Source of the DNA: an uncultured Campylobacter sp.
Lineage (GTDB): Bacteria > Campylobacterota > Campylobacteria > Campylobacterales > Campylobacteraceae
Reading direction: 5' to 3'
NCBI GenBank assembly: GCA_900539255.1
Contig: UQBJ01000007.1
Location: 6,082-70,081 of the forward strand
DNA length: 64,000 nt
Positions within the stretch are counted from its first letter, which is position 1. The number at the start of each line of letters is the position of its first letter. Made by a program: the position numbers and the translations under genes. The notes under the pieces are model-generated. The model did no database searches. It saw nothing but the letters and a program-made list of their open reading frames with translations, and had not been told where the DNA came from. Shown here piece by piece: positions 60,555-64,000 of this stretch.

Positions 60555-61964
60555 TTAAATTTGTGCTTGAATTGCGCTTAAAACCGCGGTATTTACTATG
60601 TCTTCAACCAAACAGCCACGACTTAAATCATTCACAGGCTTTTTAAGCCCTTGCAAGATAGGACCTATGGCAATGGCGTTTGCGGTGCGTTGCACGGCTT
60701 TGTAAGCGATATTTGCGGCGTTTAAATCAGGAAAGATAAAGACATTTGCCTGCCCTGCGACTTTGGAATTTGGCATTTTACTTTTTGCAGTGAGCGCATC
60801 GATAGCAGCGTCAAATTGCAGCGGTCCATCGACAAGCAAATCGGGGTATTTTTGAGCGATTGCCACTGCTTCTTTTACAGCTTCTACGCTTGTGCCGCTG
60901 CCACTTGCGCCTGTGGAGTAAGAAAGCATAGCCACGCGCGGGGTAAAGCCAAAGGCTTTTGCGTTCATCGCGCTAGAAAGGGCGATTTCAGCAAGCTGCT
61001 GTGGCGTGGGGTTTGGCGTAACTGCACAATCCGCAAAAAGCAGCACAGAGTCCTCTAAACTCATAAAAAACGCCCCAGACACCGTGCTAACGCCACTTTT
61101 TGTTTTAATAAGTTGCAAGGCAGGGCGTATAGTTTCAGCTGTGGTTGTGCTAGCCCCGCTCACCATAGCTTGCGCCTTATCCGTATGCACCAAAAGCGTG
61201 CCAAAATAAGTCCTGTCCTTAACAAGCCTTTGCGCCTCATCTTCGCTTAGCCCCTTTGCCTTGCGCGCCTCATAAAGCGTGCTGGCAAATTCAGCAAGCA
61301 AGGGCGAATTTGCGGGGTTCATCACCCTTGCCTTGCTTAAATTTAAGCCTAAATTTGTGGCTTTTGCTTGAATTTCACTCTCATCGCCAAGCAGTATCAA
61401 ATCAACAAAATCGTGCGCTAGCAAGACATTTGCCGCTTGCAAAATGCGCTCATCATCGCTTTCTGGCAAGACAACGATTTTTTTGTCTTTTTTAGCACGC
61501 TGGGCAAGCTCGTAGCCAAAGCGGTTTGGAGTGAGAAAATCATAATTTTTAAGCTTGCTAAGCTCGCTCAAATCGCTCTCTTTGCTTGCCACTAAAAATG
61601 GGCGATTTTGCAATTTTTCTTGCAAATAAGCGCTTGCTTTGTCCTTGTCGTTTTCGCTCACTAGGGCTAAAATAGGCGTATTTAGCTCTTTTGCGATACG
61701 AACGGCGAATTCAAAATCCCCCAAAACCCCAAAAGAAGCATCGCCCTCAATCAAAACAAAGTCAAATTCAGCCTTTAAGCGCTCAAAATCGCCTATGAGC
61801 TGGAGAAAAAAGGCGTCTTTGTCCTTTAAAGCGTTATTTTTTGCGCCTTTAAGGCTCAAAAGCGTGGAATTTTGCTGCTTTGCGAGCAAATCTTTAATGA
61901 CATTTTCTTGCCCAAACTGCCACTGCACCGCATTTTCAGGGACTAGCACATACAAACTTTTCAT
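60555..61964 (-). CDS. pta: Phosphate acetyltransferase
   Basis: 469 residues from the ATG at 61964 with GGAGAAACG upstream; a longer frame to 61985 adds seven residues. The N-terminal ATPase-like/DRTGG region is reduced (residues 1-140), followed by the catalytic PTA domain from PESDDERILQAANVLL to the end, with TGASGSGTSVEAVKEA and GPLQFDAAIDA, and GQANVFIFPDLNAANIAYKAVQR. It interconverts acetyl-CoA and acetyl phosphate. Cotranscribed with ackA; divergent from flgH. Confidence 0.97.
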   Translation of the reverse strand: MKSLYVLVPENAVQWQFGQENVIKDLLAKQQNSTLLSLKGAKNNALKDKDAFFLQLIGDFERLKAEFDFVLIEGDASFGVLGDFEFAVRIAKELNTPILALVSENDKDKASAYLQEKLQNRPFLVASKESDLSELSKLKNYDFLTPNRFGYELAQRAKKDKKIVVLPESDDERILQAANVLLAHDFVDLILLGDESEIQAKATNLGLNLSKARVMNPANSPLLAEFASTLYEARKAKGLSEDEAQRLVKDRTYFGTLLVHTDKAQAMVSGASTTTAETIRPALQLIKTKSGVSTVSGAFFMSLEDSVLLFADCAVTPNPTPQQLAEIALSSAMNAKAFGFTPRVAMLSYSTGASGSGTSVEAVKEAVAIAQKYPDLLVDGPLQFDAAIDALTAKSKMPNSKVAGQANVFIFPDLNAANIAYKAVQRTANAIAIGPILQGLKKPVNDLSRGCLVEDIVNTAVLSAIQAQI

Positions 61965-62055
61965 CGTTTCTCCTTTTAAAATCAAAGTTGGAACTTTAAT
62001 TGCTTAAAGTTATTTTACAGGTTAAAACTGAAATTTAGTTAAATAAGGACAAAAA

Positions 62056-62751
62056 ATGAAAGTTTTATTACTCTTTGTGTTACTTTTTGCACTTTCAGGT
62101 TGCGGGGCAAGCACCGAGCCAGAGATTAGTATGAAACCGCCTGCTTATGTGGAGGAACTGCCCCCAAAGCAAAGTGATAATATCCAAACCGCGCCCGGTT
62201 CGCTTTTTGGCAAGGGCGATAACCCTTTGTTTTCTGATAAAAAGGCGATGAATGTCAATGATTTAGTAACCGTTGTTATACAAGAAAGCACTTCGCAAAG
62301 CACGCAGGCTAACCGCTCATCGTCCAAAAACAACACTTCAAATTTAAGCGGAGGCACGCTCACAGCGGGCGGACAGCTTGCAAATGTCGCAAATAACATT
62401 TCAAACTACTCAAACATAGGCTTTCAAACAAATTCAAGCGCAAACTACACAGGCACGGGCGCACAGACACGAAATGAGAGCTTTAACACCACCGTTTCAA
62501 CGAGAGTGATAAAAATTTTATCCAACGGAAACTACTTTATAGAGGGTTCGCGCGAGCTACTCATCAACGGCGAAAAGCAGATTATCCAGCTTTCAGGCGT
62601 GATTCGTCCTTATGACATAGGGCAGGACAACACCATAGACAGCCGCTACATAGCCGATGCGAAAATCCTTTACAAAACCGAAGGCGATGTGGCAACAAGC
62701 ACCAAAAAGCCGTGGGGAACGCGCTTTTTTGAAGCGATTTGGCCGTTTTGA
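62056..62751 (+). CDS. flgH: Flagellar L-ring lipoprotein FlgH
   Basis: 231 residues. Lipobox LSGC (Cys16), then GSLFGKGDNPLFSDKKAMNVNDLVTVVIQESTSQSTQANRSSSKN, the typical FlgH start, and STRVIKILSNGNYFIEGSRELLINGEKQIIQLSGVIRPYDIGQDNTIDSRYIADAKI, a conserved core. It builds the outer-membrane L ring of the flagellar basal body. AAGGA precedes the ATG. flgH next to pta-ackA is the order recalled for C. jejuni. Its class in the flagellar cascade (sigma-54 or others) is not resolved here. Confidence 0.97.
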   Translation: MKVLLLFVLLFALSGCGASTEPEISMKPPAYVEELPPKQSDNIQTAPGSLFGKGDNPLFSDKKAMNVNDLVTVVIQESTSQSTQANRSSSKNNTSNLSGGTLTAGGQLANVANNISNYSNIGFQTNSSANYTGTGAQTRNESFNTTVSTRVIKILSNGNYFIEGSRELLINGEKQIIQLSGVIRPYDIGQDNTIDSRYIADAKILYKTEGDVATSTKKPWGTRFFEAIWPF

Positions 62752-62822
62752 GCTTAAATTTAAGCATTTCGCCTAAAATTTAGCTTTTGGCTTGAATTTT
62801 TAAGGTATTTACAATTTTTTGC

Positions 62823-62828
62823 TATAAT
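62823..62828 (+). promoter_or_regulatory. -10 box for the toxin-antitoxin pair
   Basis: TATAAT preceded by TTTTTTGC, 29 bases before the first ATG of the antitoxin gene. Good match to the Campylobacter vegetative promoter. Confidence 0.6.
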
Positions 62829-62856
62829 GCCGATATAAAGTCAAAAGAAAGGACAA

Positions 62857-63048
62857 ATGATGACAGAAGCCTTTACAAAGCCTATCATTCTTACCAAAGA
62901 AATGGGCGAAATAATGATGAAAGCATTTTCAGAGGAAAATCGCAAGCGAGTAGAGCATTTTAACAAATACGAACGCCCAAAGCTTAAAAGTGCGCCTAAT
63001 CGCAAAAATAAAATGTCTATTGATGAGCTGATGAAAGCCTATGAATGA
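62857..63048 (+). CDS. Probable antitoxin of a GNAT-type toxin-antitoxin pair
   Basis: 63 residues (or 62 from the second ATG). Charged and helical, with a Lys/Arg/Pro-rich middle (NKYERPKLKSAPNRKNK) and a C-terminal MSIDELMKAYE. AAAGGA lies 5 bases before the ATG pair. Its stop overlaps the downstream gene by 4 bases (ATGA), the usual antitoxin-first arrangement. It does not show the ribbon-helix-helix pattern of known antitoxins of GNAT toxins (DUF1778), so the class is uncertain. The role is inferred from gene order and the partner. Confidence 0.6.
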   Translation: MMTEAFTKPIILTKEMGEIMMKAFSEENRKRVEHFNKYERPKLKSAPNRKNKMSIDELMKAYE

Positions 63049-63626
63049 TAAAACAAGAATTTGACGGCTTATATTCTCGTTTTAAACTTGCAGATTTACT
63101 TGCTAACAAATCTACAAATCAAATCAAAAAGCTCTTAAAAACCTTTGTTTGCACCAAAAACATTGATGTGCAAGACTTTTTACACAATAAAGCCATTACT
63201 TTTGAGCGAAATTTGCGCTCTTGCACTTATTTGTATGTAAGCAATGCCGATAAAAGCGTGGCGGGGTATTTTTCAATCGGCATTACTTATACGCTCACAA
63301 ACAAGCTAGATAAAGCCATAGTAAAATTTTTAGACGGCTACACCGATGAAACCATTGCTATTCCGTGTTATCTCATAGGACAGCTTGGCAAAAGCGATAC
63401 TTGTAAAGAAAAAATCGGTAGTTTTTTGCTTGATGATGCTTTAAGTATTATCGATAAATCGCAAGATAGCTTAAAAGGGCGTTTTGTGCTAATTGATTCC
63501 GTAAATGATGATAAAGTCATAAATTTTTACAAAGAAAACTCATTTATTGCCCTAGAAAACGACAAAAGCCTTAAAAGCATAAAGATGATAAAGCCTTATT
63601 TTGAGTATAGTGGGCTTAAAATTTAG
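63045..63626 (+). CDS. GNAT-family acetyltransferase, probable toxin
   Basis: 193 residues. The middle and end follow the GNAT fold: SVAGYFSIGITYTL (beta strands), IPCYLIGQLGKSDTCKEKIGSFLLDDAL (the acetyl-CoA-binding motif A, here with KSDTCKEKIGSFLL for R/Q-x-x-G-x-G/A) and GRFVLIDSVNDDKVINFYKENSFIAL, the signature ending of GNAT toxins such as TacT. Those toxins acetylate aminoacyl-tRNA and block translation. The N-terminal 55 residues look less typical. Coupled to the small upstream gene, so a type II toxin-antitoxin module is likely; no test exists here. Confidence 0.72.
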   Translation: MIKQEFDGLYSRFKLADLLANKSTNQIKKLLKTFVCTKNIDVQDFLHNKAITFERNLRSCTYLYVSNADKSVAGYFSIGITYTLTNKLDKAIVKFLDGYTDETIAIPCYLIGQLGKSDTCKEKIGSFLLDDALSIIDKSQDSLKGRFVLIDSVNDDKVINFYKENSFIALENDKSLKSIKMIKPYFEYSGLKI

Positions 63627-63627
63627 G

Positions 63628-63652
63628 ATTAAAGGGCTTTAAGCCCTTTAAT
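63628..63652. terminator. Bidirectional terminator
   Basis: TTAAAGGGCTT/AAGCCCTTTAA palindrome in the 33-base gap between the convergent toxin and lipoprotein genes. Confidence 0.65.
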
Positions 63653-63659
63653 AGCGTAG

Positions 63660-64000
63660 TTAAAAGCAATTAGGCTCTAATTGCTTAAACATATCAAGCG
63701 TGTATTCCCTATCAACCATTGAAAGTTTGCCGTTGCTATCAACCAAAACAGATAAAACCATAAATTGCCCATCTGCCATCTTTACAAAACGCGTGGCTGC
63801 TGAAATCCAACCTTCTTTTTTGATATTTAAACACTCTTTGTTTGTCAAACCAAGCTCTTTTTTAGCTTCATCAAAACTTAAAATTTTGGCATTAGGATAT
63901 TTTTCTTTAATAAGAGACTCTACCTTACTCTCATCGCCGCCCCCACAAGCACTCAAAAACAACCCAGCACCGATTAAGGCACTTGCTACGCCTACTTTTG
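63660..64000 (-). CDS. Lipoprotein, 5' end outside the window
   Basis: The frame continues past 63962 to the window edge: VASALIGAGLFLSAC gives a lipoprotein signal with lipobox LSAC, so a start inferred at a TTG near 63962 would be wrong. The visible mature part is 98 residues: GGGDESKVESLIKEKYPNAKILSFDEAKKELGLTNKECLNIKKEGWISAATRFVKMADGQF, then LVDSNGKLSMVDREYTLD. The first residues look like the conserved start of small exported Campylobacter lipoproteins. No family recognised. It is convergent with the toxin gene. Confidence 0.75.
   Translation of the reverse strand, partial: KVGVASALIGAGLFLSACGGGDESKVESLIKEKYPNAKILSFDEAKKELGLTNKECLNIKKEGWISAATRFVKMADGQFMVLSVLVDSNGKLSMVDREYTLDMFKQLEPNCF

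Overview
The window looks like a chromosomal segment of a Campylobacter species. It is AT-rich with long AAATTT/GAATTT-type runs. rpoB and rpoC are separate genes overlapping by 8 bases, whereas they are fused in Helicobacter. Several gene blocks match C. jejuni order as I remember it: mla/iam-tkt-ispA-murE, miaA-ubiA-moaA, tRNAs-tuf-tRNA-Trp-secE-nusG-rplKAJL-rpoBC, lctP-lutABC, accA-fabF-acpP and flgH-pta-ackA. The species cannot be fixed by reading alone.

1-20.9 kb is housekeeping: the 5' end of fliP, trmL, a four-gene Mla-type lipid transport operon (permease, ATPase, MCE protein, lipoprotein), transketolase, a polyprenyl diphosphate synthase, a PDZ protein, YbaB, murE, a NifU-like scaffold, a HIT-like protein, map, a degenerate GGDEF membrane protein, a purine permease, miaA, ubiA/mqnP, two conserved hypotheticals, moaA, tRNA-Leu, a TRIC-family channel and a YwqK/MORN-like protein. 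21.1-34.96 kb is the translation/transcription block. It is driven by a consensus promoter (TTGACA, 17 bp, TATAAT), carries five tRNAs, and ends at a 14-bp-stem terminator after rpoC.

35.0-38.5 kb is accessory DNA. A minus-strand chain of tightly packed, mostly hydrophobic micro-genes (28-40 codons plus one of 117) faces a plus-strand pair of small genes across divergent promoters. Next come two unrelated 31-bp tandem repeats, REP-like palindromes, and an outer-membrane protein gene bracketed by inverted repeats of about 52 bp. This is the part most likely to hold something undescribed.

38.5-64 kb holds a dihydroorotase paralogue without metal ligands, the lactate module lctP-lutABC, a single-permease metal or cofactor ABC importer, a 1-kb REP-rich gap, accA-fabF-acpP, a membrane glycosyltransferase coupled to a pseudopilin, a pair of 2-hydroxyacyl-CoA dehydratase activase-type proteins with no visible dehydratase, ackA-pta, flgH, a probable GNAT toxin-antitoxin pair and the 3' part of a lipoprotein gene. 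Two unrelated proteins (the ABC binding lipoprotein and the large activase) carry low-complexity Asn/Ser-rich inserts built from repeated RAATTY hexamers, the motif linked to natural DNA uptake in C. jejuni.
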